A stretch of DNA of 64,000 bases from contig UWYS01000003.1 in NCBI GenBank assembly GCA_900291925.1, forward strand, positions 434,001-498,000, read 5' to 3'. Positions 45,605 to 56,563 of the stretch are shown piece after piece. This stretch comes from Thecaphora thlaspeos (Eukaryota > Basidiomycota > Ustilaginomycetes > Urocystidales > Glomosporiaceae). The notes beneath the pieces were generated by a model. It was not told the DNA's origin. It made no database searches and was given only the letters and a program-made list of their open reading frames with translations. The number at the start of each line of letters is the position of its first letter. The first letter of the stretch is position 1. The translations under genes and the position numbers were made by a program.

Positions 45605-48269
45605 TTAGAGCGACGTAGAAGAGATGCTCTGGAGGAAGGTGATGATGGAGTTGTCGTCGTCGGCCACCCATTGCGTAGGGTATGAGGGCGGGATGAGCGA
45701 ATCCGAGACAAAGTTGATCGCTGAACCGTGGTTCACCCAACCTGCGCCTCCACCGCCGCCACCACCTCCAGAAGCATCGTTAAAGAGGCTGAACGAGTCG
45801 GAAGCGGGCCCACCTCTGCCGTTGCCGTTGTTGCTGTAGGGCCCGTGGGCATGGGCGTGATTGTGGTTGTGGCTGTGTGGGGTAAAGTGATCCGGGAATC
45901 CTGTCCCTGGTGGACGCAAGGACCCAGCGGGAGAGTGAGGGAAGCCATTTCCGCCGTTTCCGCCGGGCCCGTTGTGGTTGTGCACGGGGTAGGGGTGTGG
46001 GTAGGGGTAGGGCGTCGTGCCCTCACCGCTGTGTTCGTACGGACTGGCAGAGGTGCCTCCGCCCGTGCCATCAGAGCCAGGGTGGTTGCCGTTCTCCTTT
46101 CTGCACCGTTTCAGGTGTTCGGGCAGCGATGGACTGCCTGGGCCTTCCCTACCCGGGCCGCCGCCGCCGCCGCTGTGATACATCGCGGTGGGGCCGGCCG
46201 CGATGTTGTGGTAGGACGCCGAGGGCGGCCGCTTGCTATGCATTCGTCCCGGTCCGCCATGCAGGCAGCCGGGAGGCAGGCCGGCCGACAGCCCCATCGC
46301 CCACCTAGCGTCTTCCGACATGGTCAGCTCGTCCATCCCAACGGGCGAGTTCTCGTGAATCGAGAGAGTGCTCGGCAGCTTGGTGCAGCAGAAGCGGAGA
46401 AAGCGGGCAAGGTACGACCCTTGTTCCAGGTGGAAGTCCAACGCCGGCGCCGTCGTGTCGGCTGCGTGGCGGATCGCCGAGGCCGCCTGTACCGCCAGCG
46501 TATTCGGCATCGCCCGCCAGTTGTCGCAGATCCAGACAGCTGCGACCGCGAGGTTGAGAATGACGATGTCATGGACCTTCAAGCGACAATCGAAGCGGAA
46601 CGCGGGTTAGAAGGGCGTCAGCAATGCCATTGCAACCAGGAGCACGCTTGGCGCTATCAACGGGGACAACTCACGAAGCGATAGTAGTTCTCCTGTCCAT
46701 ACGGCCCTTTGAACAACTCGAACAGCTCGACGCTGAGCTCTGAGCAGCGCTGAAAGGCCGCTTGCCGGTCCTTTGAGAAACTCGGCCCGGAAAGGAATGG
46801 CGAAGAATAGATCGAGTAGAGGGCGCGGTGATAGTTGAAGAGCGTGTTGGTGGTGTGGAAAAGGAGGCAGGGCCGGCCCGAGTGCTGGCAGTTGATCTCG
46901 CTGTCCGGTGGGTTCATCCACACCTGCATCGCCGACGTCTCGGCGGTGATTGTCATTTTGATCAGCCGGGCGTTGCGCAGGCAGGTGGCACGCGAAGGCT
47001 GGGCCGGATTGCTGCTCTTTGCGTTCGACGTCTTCAGCGCACCGATGAGGTCACGCTTGATCAGGGCATTTTCGCGCGAAGCGGCAAGGCGGACGTCGAT
47101 GTCCTGGACCATGTCGCCCAGCGAGTCGATCCACTCCCGCGGGTCCGGCAGCAGCGATGGGTCGATGGCGGGCGGGAGGTGCCTCTGGTCCCTGTAGCCG
47201 TCTTCGAAGCAGGCGAGCTGGAGGAAGGTGCGCTGCAATTGGATGAAGGCCCTCGACGGCGGGTGCTTGGAGCGTTTCTGCGGGCTGAAGAGCTCGTGCA
47301 GGCCCAGCTCGAACGACTGCGTGATGGCATATCTCACCTTGCGCCAGCTGCTGCCGTCCTTAGGGTGCTTCCACATCGCCAGAATCGACAGCGTCTGGAT
47401 CGTCTCGAGCTGTGGCGCTACGTCTTCTGCGGCGATCCGCGCCAGCGCCGGCTTGAGGAACTCGAGGCTCTCTAGGTACCGATCGGGCTTAATGAACTTA
47501 GCGGCGACGGTGCAGATCCCGGCAAGCAGGAGGCGGTTGTCGGGGTTGCTCCTGAGCGCCTTGAGGGTGTAGATGTGTGTGTCCAGCAGGGCGATGATGG
47601 GATTGAGCTTTTCGTAGTAAAATTCGACGACCTCATTGACTTCGGTCTCGGTAAAGAGACCGATGGCGACGACATTCTCGATCAGAGGCCGGCTGGCGGA
47701 GTGGGTCGAAACCTTGATGCTGGGCATCTGCTGGAGGTGCGAGTGGACGGTCGAGGAGAGCAGCGCCTTGGAGGCTGTCGTCTCGGACGAGGTGGTGTCG
47801 AGCAGCGACTGGACCGAGAACGGGTTGTTGCTAGAGCTAGGCGGCGACTCTGTCGGCGGGGGCGAGGGTTCGCGCATCGATTCAGCGTGGCCGGTGGAGC
47901 TCCTGCTGCTGCTGGCGCTGCTCATGGTCGGATGCGACGAAGCGGACTGCTGCAGCCCTTCACTCTTGACGCCGCGATGATGGGTCGGGATGGTGCACTC
48001 TAGGCTGAGACGAGCGCAGCGGGTGCAGATGGCGGCCTCCGGAGGGATGATACACCTTGACTGTGGGCGCGTGCATCAAGCGGCGGTGTGCAGACCGGGA
48101 GAGAGAGTGGAACGGCAGTCGGCGGTAAGCATGGCAAGGGTGCGGGGAGGATGGAGAGCGGGGAATAGTGAAGACTCACCTTGATCTTTCTACAGCCGAT
48201 GCAGGCCCTCTTTTCGGCATAAGGGGTAAACTGCTCCTTGGGGACGACATCGCACTTTGCCGGGGGCAT
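45605..48269 (-). CDS. Zn(II)2Cys6 transcription factor, 815 aa, 3 exons
   Basis: Exons 48180-48269, 46675-48060, 45605-46576, all phase 0. Intron 1 splits the zinc cluster: exon 1 ends KRACIGCRKIK and exon 2 starts SRCIIPPEAAICTRCARL, giving CX2CX6C plus the second CX2CX6C (CTRCARLSLEC). The middle homology region follows (VEFYYEKLNPIIALLDTHIY near residue 160, RKVRYAITQSFELGLHELF near 290). The last exon encodes HDIVILNLAVAAVWICDNW and then a long Gly/Pro/His/Asn-rich tail, probably disordered. Exon 1 start is set at MPPAK (48269), the only ATG close to the cluster; the open frame upstream to 48779 is likely leader. Nuclear regulator, targets unknown; no neighbouring biosynthetic genes suggest a pathway. 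Confidence 0.86.
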
Positions 48270-49932
48270 GCTCACTTGGGTCACAGGCGTCTCTGTGCAA
48301 TGCTCCCAGCTGGGGGTGCAGCGCTGCGGGATAGTCGTTGAGTGTGTGAAGAACGGTGCAGAGCAGGCGGTAGAGGGGATTTGTGTGTTGGGAGCTGTCC
48401 AGGAGGGAGATGGGAAGGTGGTCGATGCTAAAGCAGATGAGCCGTCCGCTCCCCCCGCTGCTGTGGTTACAGCGCAGAGAGGGAGTTGCGCGGGACCGCT
48501 GGTGGGGTTGGCTGGGCGGCTGGATAAGTTCTCCGGCGAGCGCTCTGAGTGAGGACAATGGCAGCGCAGTGTCGTGGTGAGAAGAGAAGGACGGAGGGAA
48601 GTGGACGGGGCAAAAGAGGAAGCAGGCGACGGGTCTTCCCGGTGGAGGATCTGGTGTGGGTGTATGGGCTCGACCTCGAGGCGTACTGTAAAAAGTGTGC
48701 TGCGCAGCCTGGGCCGAGCAAGGGAGCGGAGGAGCCGAGCGCGCCACATGAATCCGCGCCGCCTTCTTTCCATCTGCAATACAGATCAGAGTTTGATTTC
48801 GCTTCCATCTTCGGGTGTTCCGCTTTCCCCACCTTGTCCCGCCTTAATGTACTGTACTGTACACTCACGACTGTTACCGTAGATGACCGACCCACCTTTT
48901 ATTTTATACACTTGCACGGTACTTTCTTCGCCAGCACCGCCCTCTTCCCTTCGCCAACCGCGGACAGAGACCTCATACCAAGCATGTTCCCCGCCTGCTG
49001 CGGCTGGTAAAAGAACCTGTGCACGAGCTACGTGCTCCGACGATGCCCGCGTAGACGCTCTTCATCCTCGACCTCGTCGCCATGGTCATTGTAGCAAACC
49101 TTTCAAGTAGCAAGGATGGCCACAGCCGTTCTCGCAGTCGACGGTCGGTCTTGTCCGACGGATTAGGGCCCGCTAGAGCGAGGGAAGCTCTCGGCGACGC
49201 CTTCGGGACCAACTCCGAACACCTTCGGGACCAATTACGGAAGGTTGCCTTACTGTCCCACCGAGCCTGGGCCATCATATACAGTACCTCTGACTGTGGA
49301 GTAGTTAGTGGTCAGTAGTAGTGGCATACAGAGCATGTAGTCTTAGTAGAGAATGTAGGTGTGTAATTGTGTAGTAGTTAGGGTACGAACCCGATGCAAT
49401 GGATCGTGGGTAGTAGATCGATCATGAACCTCAGAGAGTTAGTAGTACACGTCTCTTGCAGGTAAAGCTTTTAGCTTGTCGTCAGTTCCTGCATCGCAAG
49501 CAGCCTTGCACTCTACGGCCCGGAAGCACGTACCACTACTCTCATGCTAGGCTTCAAGTACTGTACGGTACCACTCTGGCTGGAGCGCTGCGCTTTTTTC
49601 CCTCGTCGTTGTCGTGATCGTGACAAGATCCCGAGCTCTGATCCGGACTCTCACCAAAGCAGTCGAGCTGAATTGCTATTCATAGTCCATATGTTCACGA
49701 GTCCTGCACTCGGACCGAAGGCTAAGCCAAGTCACCTCTACCATCTCCACTAAGTACGTACTCGATGCTGCGCCGTCAACGAGACTCAGGGGCGACGAGA
49801 CTTCTACCCCACTTATAGCTGATGCGGCTTGTGCCAAGAAGTTGACCACGTCTCGCTCTTTTTGCAGGTAGTATCTGTAGCGGCGCCTCGAAGAACACCT
49901 CACACTCTGGTATCGGAAGACACCAGCCGTCA
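48270..49932. other. 1.7-kb intergenic region, partly AT-richer
   Basis: Between the start of the Zn2Cys6 gene and the stop of the FUSC-like gene. About 49290-49460 is rich in GTAGTA/TTAGTA motifs and less GC-rich than its surroundings. Short frames near 48973-49318 overlap on both strands; none is convincing. Confidence 0.4.
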
Positions 49933-52900
49933 TCACGGCTTCGCCTTCTGCGTTGACCCACGCACGGAGCCATGGGGCGTCGGATCGGCCGACTCGGGGC
50001 TAGTGCGAAAGTGTCGCTCAAAGTTCTCGCGGCTCTGGCCCCATACGCCAAAGTTGTGCTGCGTTAGTCGACCCAGCTCCTCGAGCTGCTCAATCACGTC
50101 CTGTAGGGGAGGATGAATAGGGAACCGGGCAAAAAGGTCGGTCGACGTAATCGTGTTAGTCAGAACGTAAACCTCGAGATTACCATCAAAGGGGCAGGCC
50201 TCTTCCGGACAACGCTGGTCACTCACCCCCATTGCCAGGGCATACGAGTAGAATAGCAGGTACGCGCTCGATCCGCGCACCGCTCGCCTCTTGACGGCCG
50301 GCAGCTCGCGGATCTTTTGCAGCAGCCGCAGCCTGCACTCGGACGCTGGCGGAAAGTAGGGCGGAAGCGGGATCTTGAGGTGAAACGCCGAGCCGAGCGT
50401 GTAAAAGTAGAGGAGAACGTTGCCGACCATCTCGCGCTGCTCCGGGTTGACGGGGATGACAAAGTCACGCCGCACCTGCTGATACCAGTCGTCGCGCGAC
50501 GTTACGCAACGCATGCTGTGCAGCTTGTCCAGGATATTTTGACAACAGCCCAGCATTGCTCGGTACGTTGCCACGGGAAAGGGCCCCTTGAGGCGCGGCT
50601 CGTGCTTGGTCTGCGCCAGCAGACCTTCCAGCTTGATGATGGTCAGCTGCAGGTGCAGCTCGATTGTCTGGAACTCGTCGCCAATCGGTGTCTGGCGGGC
50701 ACGCAGCAGAGGCTGCCTCTCGACGTCGCCACCATTGGCCGGGCCCAGCCCATCTTCATCTTCGTCGTCGTCGCTTGCTGTGCCGTCTCCCTCATGCAAA
50801 CGCCGTGCTGCATCCTTCGACTGGTCCTCCGAATACGACACCACCAGACGCTGATAGAGCCAGGCGAGTTTGAAGAGGAGATCCGACACGCCGCGTGCCA
50901 GCTCCCTGCGCGCTTCGAACGGCCAGACGAGCTGGTTGAGCACCGTCGCCCACAGGACACCGATCAGGACGGAGACAGTCCGCTGAAACGCGATTTGCTC
51001 AACCTCAATGCCCGTCTTGCGCAGGTTGTAGCTGTACAGCGCCGTCAAGTTGTACGTCAGCAAAACAAAGCGACCGCTAGAGGCGAGCTGCGGCTTTGCG
51101 ACGATGTAGTAGAAGCACGGCAGCGAGAAGAGCACACCAAAGAGCGGCAGGACGACATTGTTGTCCGGGAAGAGGTTGTAGATGCCCACGGCGGCGCCGG
51201 CGCCAAGTATCGTGCCGAGGAAGCGGTGGAAGCTCATCTGGTTCGATTGGCCCAGCGTTGGGCTTAGAACAACCATGAAGCTGACGAGAGCCCACTGCAT
51301 CTGGTACTTTTTGAAAGTCGGCCGGGTCGACTCGAAGAATGCCGGGCTCGCTAACAACGCGCTGCCGGCCCCGGCCTTGATCGCGAACTTGGTGTCAGCC
51401 TCGCGAAGGAACTCCCCAACCGACCAGACGAGGCGCTGGAAACGCTGCTTGAACGTCAGCGCGACCGGCGTCTGCGCGGTGTTGACCGTGTGCCTACGGT
51501 TCGAGGGGAAGTCGAGTGCGTTTGCGACCCTGCATCGGCTATCGCTGTGCGTCGTCTTGGCTGCGGAGGAGCGGCGGCGGCGTTTCAGCTGTCTCGCCAG
51601 CCGCCTCCACGATGGCACCATCGTCGTGAAGAAGAGCCTGACTGGCGACCAGATCGACGTGGCGCGAGCCTTTGCGAGGCGCTCTTCACCCCGTCTCAGC
51701 ACCTCTAGCGTCTCGACCAGGACCTCAAGCTCTCGGGCGAACTCCTCGAGGTTGAAGACCCAGAAGAAGATGAGGAAGATCTCCTCGTCCGGGTGAGCCC
51801 GCGAGATGAGATCGGTCGGGAGCCCGACGGTCGCGCTGCTGCTCGTCTCCGGCCGTCGAAAAGCGTACTCGGCAGCCTCGCGCTCGGCCTCCGACTTCTT
51901 GGGCTCCATCGTGTAGATGCGCTTAATGGAGACCGTTTGTTCGTGCTGGAACCTCCGCAGTGCCGATGAGACATCGCTCGCGAGGATGTCGAACGAGTCT
52001 CCGGGCCTGAAGCGCGATCCCAGAGGGTACTCTGTGCCTTGATCTGGCCGCGCCGACGAGCCGTCGAATGATGCAGCCTTAGGCGCGCGCGGAAGGAGCT
52101 GATGGCGGGTCACGAATGTCGTCCGCAGGTTCTTGAGCGTCCGGCTGCAGGTGAAGACGAGACTGCGCATGTGCGGGCCGACACTCTCGATGAAGGCTTC
52201 GAACGCGCGAGCACGCTGCTCCGCCTCTGCGTCGTCGTCATCGTCGCCGCCCAAGCCGGTCGGATTGGCAGCGGGCCTTTTGAATCCTTGCTCGCCATCC
52301 CTCAGCTGCGTGACGGCCTCGGCGACGCCATCTACCTTGCGATCGCGCCCCGCCGCCTCGGAAAAGGAGACCGCAGCCTCAGCCTCGGGATGGTCTTGCG
52401 CCTCTCTGGCTTTGTGCGACTGAACTCGGGCCATCATGATCTGGTGCTGCAGGCCGCAAGAGCTTCGGAGGCCCGCCAGATGCTGGGCCAGGCGGTTCAT
52501 TGAGCTGGTGGCCGCGACGTAATGCCCGCGCTTGCCTCGCATGCGCAGGTCGAAGAAGGACTCGAGCATCGCCTCGCCGAGGTCCTTCTTCAGCGACGTG
52601 AAGCTCTCGTGGTGGTCGTCGATGGCCTTCTTGATCTTGTCGCCTTGGAAGTGAAAGTTGGAGGGGTCATCGAGCAGGAAGGTTTTGGTCAGGACCCGCA
52701 GCAGCGTCGCAAAGCCCTGTAGGTTCTTGTCGATGTCGTTCTGCAGATTTGTGGTGGCGCTCTGCGGCCAGAAGAGGAAGCATACGGCGTTGCTTATGAG
52801 CGTTCCGGCGATGACGACGAGCGTAACTTGGAACGTCTTATCGACGGAAAAATGTCCAAGGTGCTTCGAGCCTTCCTTGACGACGACGGTGAAGACGATG

Positions 52901-54354
52901 ATGCTGACGAGCGAGCAGGCAGTGTTGAACTGCGCCTTGCCCACCTTCACCTTGGCGTACCCGACGAGGGCCATGCCGAATCCGAGAAAGACGAGAACGC
53001 TTAGGACGTCCGAGACGAACAGCATGTCGGCGTTGTGGAGAAAGACAGCAATCGCCATCGACGTAAAGCCGAGCGTCACCGAGAAGATGAAGGCAATCAG
53101 CGCAAAGAAGTCAGCCTCCAGCATCGATCCGAGCGTCTTGGCCGGGTGGAAGTAGGTCGCCACCGTCGCCACCATGTGCAGGGAGGCGAAGGGCACTCTT
53201 GCGTCGGGGTCGTGGTTCGGCAATAGCTGAGCCATGCGCGAAGAGAGCGTCGGGGAGAATGTGAAGAGCGAGGCGACCAGGTAGGCGATGGCGCACTTAG
53301 CGATGTTCCGGTGCAGCGGGGTCAGCTGCACCAAACGGCCTAGTCTAGCTGCGTAGCTGCGGAGACGATCCGGAAAGAAGTATGTCGATGAGGACGATGC
53401 GGTAGCCACTTCGTTGGCCCCGCCGTGCTCGTCTATGGGTGCCAATCGACGATTCACCCGCTTGAGCTCGTCTCGATCGGAATCGTCGGTATCGGAGTCG
53501 GTGCTGTCGGAGTCGCTGTCGAGCAAGGTGTCCTGCAAAGTGTACAGCAAGGGGTCTTCACCTTCGGGTGCATCTTCAGGGTCGTTGTGGAGCCAGCTCG
53601 ACGGCTCTTCGCTCAGCGAGGACATGCTCGCCATGCCCAACCTGTCGTCGGCGGCACGAGGCTTCGGCGGCGGCGAGACCATCCGAGTCCACGAGATGGC
53701 ACTCTTTCGCTTCTCTGGAGGCGACGATGTCGGCTGCCGCTCGGTAGACGTCCGACCGAAAGGGTAAGCCCCCACAACGATGCTGTTTCGTCCGCGCTGA
53801 GGGGAGGTGGATGCCTGGCTCGAGGGCCGGCCGTCGGAGCTGGGTGTGCCGGACCTTGCCCTTGCGGTGTCGGGCGACGACATGGCTGCTGTCTGCTGGC
53901 CGGTCCTGTGGCGCGTGGGCGAGCCGCACCTGTTCGACGACGAGGCCCTTTTCCTCCTGGTTCGAGCGTCCTTCGCCGAGGCTTCGGTCTCGTCTTGATC
54001 GAACAGGTGCGCCAGAGATTGCCAGTGGCCGGCGTGCTGACCAGGTCGCACAGTGCCGCTACCATGACCCCCAATGGTGTGGGAAGAGAGGCCCTCTGCA
54101 TCGATCTGGACGTTCTGGTCTACCTGGCTGCCCCTGCTGCTGGCCTGCTTCAGGGCGGCGGACACCTGAACTCGGTCCCTGACGGCCTTCCAGAGGCTCG
54201 TGCCGAGAGTGCCGTCGGTAGGCAGCGACTGCGTGCTGATGTGATGAAACTGGTGGGGCTCGGCGGCATCTTCAAACTGCCATCGCCTGGAAAAGGTGCC
54301 GTCGCTCCGGGCGCTGCGCTCTGCCTGCTGTGTGGTGGTCGACATCTCGTCCAT
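49933..54354 (-). CDS. FUSC / aromatic-acid-exporter-like membrane protein (ArAE_2, DUF2421), 1473 aa
   Basis: Plasma-membrane or vacuolar protein of the fusaric-acid-resistance/aromatic acid exporter superfamily; fungal members include Bre4 and are linked to drug tolerance. The first 350 residues are Ser/Arg-rich and cytosolic. A first block of hydrophobic helices lies at about 355-560 (NIAKCAIAYLVASLFTFSP, LIAFIFSVTLGFTSMAIAVF, TLVVIAGTLISNAVCFLFWP), a soluble linker to about 975, and a second helical block at about 990-1150 (WALVSFMVVLSPTLGQSNQM, FVLLTYNLTALYSYNL, VSVLIGVLWATVLNQLVWPF), the two-block layout of the family. The DUF2421 part ends the protein. Positions 50226-50101 look like a stop-free 126-nt intron (GTGAGT, branch CTGACTAAC, CTACAG), so the true product may be 1431 aa. 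Confidence 0.86.
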   Translation of the reverse strand: MDEMSTTTQQAERSARSDGTFSRRWQFEDAAEPHQFHHISTQSLPTDGTLGTSLWKAVRDRVQVSAALKQASSRGSQVDQNVQIDAEGLSSHTIGGHGSGTVRPGQHAGHWQSLAHLFDQDETEASAKDARTRRKRASSSNRCGSPTRHRTGQQTAAMSSPDTARARSGTPSSDGRPSSQASTSPQRGRNSIVVGAYPFGRTSTERQPTSSPPEKRKSAISWTRMVSPPPKPRAADDRLGMASMSSLSEEPSSWLHNDPEDAPEGEDPLLYTLQDTLLDSDSDSTDSDTDDSDRDELKRVNRRLAPIDEHGGANEVATASSSSTYFFPDRLRSYAARLGRLVQLTPLHRNIAKCAIAYLVASLFTFSPTLSSRMAQLLPNHDPDARVPFASLHMVATVATYFHPAKTLGSMLEADFFALIAFIFSVTLGFTSMAIAVFLHNADMLFVSDVLSVLVFLGFGMALVGYAKVKVGKAQFNTACSLVSIIVFTVVVKEGSKHLGHFSVDKTFQVTLVVIAGTLISNAVCFLFWPQSATTNLQNDIDKNLQGFATLLRVLTKTFLLDDPSNFHFQGDKIKKAIDDHHESFTSLKKDLGEAMLESFFDLRMRGKRGHYVAATSSMNRLAQHLAGLRSSCGLQHQIMMARVQSHKAREAQDHPEAEAAVSFSEAAGRDRKVDGVAEAVTQLRDGEQGFKRPAANPTGLGGDDDDDAEAEQRARAFEAFIESVGPHMRSLVFTCSRTLKNLRTTFVTRHQLLPRAPKAASFDGSSARPDQGTEYPLGSRFRPGDSFDILASDVSSALRRFQHEQTVSIKRIYTMEPKKSEAEREAAEYAFRRPETSSSATVGLPTDLISRAHPDEEIFLIFFWVFNLEEFARELEVLVETLEVLRRGEERLAKARATSIWSPVRLFFTTMVPSWRRLARQLKRRRRSSAAKTTHSDSRCRVANALDFPSNRRHTVNTAQTPVALTFKQRFQRLVWSVGEFLREADTKFAIKAGAGSALLASPAFFESTRPTFKKYQMQWALVSFMVVLSPTLGQSNQMSFHRFLGTILGAGAAVGIYNLFPDNNVVLPLFGVLFSLPCFYYIVAKPQLASSGRFVLLTYNLTALYSYNLRKTGIEVEQIAFQRTVSVLIGVLWATVLNQLVWPFEARRELARGVSDLLFKLAWLYQRLVVSYSEDQSKDAARRLHEGDGTASDDDEDEDGLGPANGGDVERQPLLRARQTPIGDEFQTIELHLQLTIIKLEGLLAQTKHEPRLKGPFPVATYRAMLGCCQNILDKLHSMRCVTSRDDWYQQVRRDFVIPVNPEQREMVGNVLLYFYTLGSAFHLKIPLPPYFPPASECRLRLLQKIRELPAVKRRAVRGSSAYLLFYSYALAMGVSDQRCPEEACPFDGNLEVYVLTNTITSTDLFARFPIHPPLQDVIEQLEELGRLTQHNFGVWGQSRENFERHFRTSPESADPTPHGSVRGSTQKAKP

Positions 54355-54721
54355 CCTTCATTGATAGGGTACCTATACGGGCCGGGCCGACATGGCGACA
54401 GAAGAGCTGGTTAGAGGTAGTGCGAGTGTATATAGCGCGAAGGGGTGCGGATGGGGGAGAGGCGATGATGTTGGTGCGGATAACCTGCGGTGGGGTTGTT
54501 TGCTGGTCAATTCCGGCGCCTAGGAGGTGGGAGGAGGTCGATGGAGGTGAAAGAGGAAGGCTTGAAGGGGGCCGTCAACCAACACCGACGGCGGGGCTGC
54601 GCAAAAGGGCTGCTGCAGTGTGATGCTTGCAGCCAGCCAGGTCAGGGTCCAACGTTTGCACGTCGCTGCTCCCATGCTGCGAGCCAGATCCTAGCTAACT
54701 AGCTTCTTTGTTCCGAGCTTC

Positions 54722-56563
54722 TTGGTTGCGGACCCCTGCATCTCTCGCATCGTCCAAGTAAATGGCCCGAAAGTTGGCGTCCTCTTCGACGTTGCCACCA
54801 GAATAACAGGGCCGGACAACAGAGCTGCGACATCGATACTGCTCGAGGACGGCGATGACCACCAACGCCACCAGTCGATTCCAGTCCAGCCATCTCCCAC
54901 CTCGTCCCCTCAGGCCTCGCCGCCGTGGAGCGACAGCGGCAGCGAAGAAGGAGCATGGCCTACGTTCACCCTCGATACCAGCCCCACCGCTCTAGAGGAC
55001 TCTGATCCCGACCAGTCGATTGAGGCCAACGGCTACGCTTTTAACCGGGAGACAGGCCGCCGCAGCGACGGCGTCGGACAGGCTCCGACGTTCGAGATTG
55101 CAGCGCTCGGAGACCCCATCGAGAGGGCAGCTCAATTCGCTGGAGACGCCTCGAACCGCCCTTCGGCTCGGGCCGTGCGGCTCTGCTTCAGCTGTGGAGA
55201 GCAAGGACACTCGCTCGCCGCATGCCCCCATCCACACGACCCGCACACCATCCGGCAGAGCCGAGACGAGTTCCGGGCGGAGAAAGAGGAGAGGGTCGCC
55301 AACGGGGAGACCGGAGGCGATCGAACAGAGGCGGGCAGGATCCACGAACACCTTGCGGCCGCTCTACAGCAGCTGAAATGGTTGCAAACGATCACGCCTG
55401 GCCAGCCTTCAAGGCGGCTCTTGAACGCGCTAGGCTATGGCCAGGCGGTGGTCGACGCAACAGCCGACACTGCTCGCGGAGGGTCTCGAGGGGAGGACGC
55501 GACTGAGCGATGCTCGGATCGCATACCGCCCCTTCCGTACCTTTACAAGATGGCGGTGTGGGGCTATCCGCCCGGCTGGATCTCAAAGGCAAATCCCATG
55601 GAGACGAGTCGGGCGTGCTTGTTGCAGGACCAGCAGTGGGATGAGGCCGGTGTCATAGAAGGCTTCGACGTCGCTCCTCTGGGTGGCAACTCCGCCGCTG
55701 CGTATGCCGAAGCCACAAAGGCGTTCTCCGGGTCCCCCAGGTCGGCGACTACGCCGACACCATATGTCGATCAGCCTGATGACGACGAAGACGACCACGA
55801 CGTCCACCGCGAGCCAGCGATGCGGCGCTGGGTCGACTTCTGCACCGGCCTGTTCGACAGCATGACGCTGCAGCCCTTTGACGTCGAGTTTCGCCGACCG
55901 CTACCCCCCATCGACGACGGCTCTGCGCCCGAGCGACATGATGGCTGGAGTGCTATGCACAAGGATGAGAGAAACGAAGGACTTTCCGGCGCGAGAGAGC
56001 AGGAGCCCAACACCGCCGATGCTCGCAAGGCTCTGTGGGAGAGCTTGATCGGCAAGGTAAAGCCGCCACCGGCTGCGAGCCATCCACGAGACAGCAGCGA
56101 CTGGCCCGCTCGACGTTACCATCCATACACGCGCCCGTTTCAACATCGCCACGGACAAACGGTCCGCCCTTCGCGCGATGTTGGCTACCACCGGAGCCAG
56201 CAGCCAGCAGCACAAGGTTTGTGGCAGCAGCACGGGCGGGATGGAATGGACGGCCATGCTATGAGCTGTGCACTGCAGGGTCGGCCGGCGTCAGAAGCTT
56301 GGCTACCTCTGCCGCCGCCGCCACCGCCGCCTCTTTCGCCTCCCCCTCCTCCTCCTCCTCCTCCTCCTCCTCCGCCTCTGGAACCGCCACCGCCACCACC
56401 GACTTCCCCTCCCACGATGCCACCTTTCCCGCCGTCGCCAGCCCCCAAAACGCAGTTCAGCGATGAGGCGGAGATGCAGATGTCGGAAGGGGAGGCTCAG
56501 CCCCAAATCCTCTCTCTTGTCCCTTCGCACCTGGGCATCAAGCTTCGATCACTGTACTTTTAG
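54722..56563 (+). CDS. ZCCHC8-like zinc-knuckle protein, 5' end incomplete
   Basis: The frame is open from 54722 to the TAG/TGA-type stop at 56563, but no in-frame ATG precedes the conserved part, so at least one 5' exon is missing; an acceptor after TTGTTCCGAG near 54716 is likely. A CCHC zinc knuckle (LCFSCGEQGHSLAACPHPHD) lies at about residues 155-175, followed some 110 residues later by PPLPYLYKMAVWGYPPGWI, a PSP-type proline-rich motif. Knuckle plus PSP is the layout of ZCCHC8, the scaffold of the nuclear exosome-targeting (NEXT) complex. The C-terminus contains a poly-proline run of about 40 residues encoded by CCT/CCG repeats, ending in a short conserved-looking tail (SLVPSHLGIKLRSLYF). 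Nuclear RNA-surveillance role is an inference. Confidence 0.68.
   Translation: MVADPCISRIVQVNGPKVGVLFDVATRITGPDNRAATSILLEDGDDHQRHQSIPVQPSPTSSPQASPPWSDSGSEEGAWPTFTLDTSPTALEDSDPDQSIEANGYAFNRETGRRSDGVGQAPTFEIAALGDPIERAAQFAGDASNRPSARAVRLCFSCGEQGHSLAACPHPHDPHTIRQSRDEFRAEKEERVANGETGGDRTEAGRIHEHLAAALQQLKWLQTITPGQPSRRLLNALGYGQAVVDATADTARGGSRGEDATERCSDRIPPLPYLYKMAVWGYPPGWISKANPMETSRACLLQDQQWDEAGVIEGFDVAPLGGNSAAAYAEATKAFSGSPRSATTPTPYVDQPDDDEDDHDVHREPAMRRWVDFCTGLFDSMTLQPFDVEFRRPLPPIDDGSAPERHDGWSAMHKDERNEGLSGAREQEPNTADARKALWESLIGKVKPPPAASHPRDSSDWPARRYHPYTRPFQHRHGQTVRPSRDVGYHRSQQPAAQGLWQQHGRDGMDGHAMSCALQGRPASEAWLPLPPPPPPPLSPPPPPPPPPPPPPLEPPPPPPTSPPTMPPFPPSPAPKTQFSDEAEMQMSEGEAQPQILSLVPSHLGIKLRSLYF

Noticed and set aside
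45728..46684. 318-aa plus-strand ORF
   Set aside because: Antisense to the Gly/His-rich tail of the second Zn2Cys6 factor; a shadow frame.
48270..48779. Open frame extending the second Zn2Cys6 factor upstream
   Set aside because: Ser/Thr/Pro-rich without an internal ATG near the cluster; the start at 48269 suffices, so this is taken as leader.
53425..54414. 329-aa plus-strand ORF
   Set aside because: Exactly antisense to the N-terminal, Ser/Arg-rich part of the FUSC-like gene; a codon-bias shadow.
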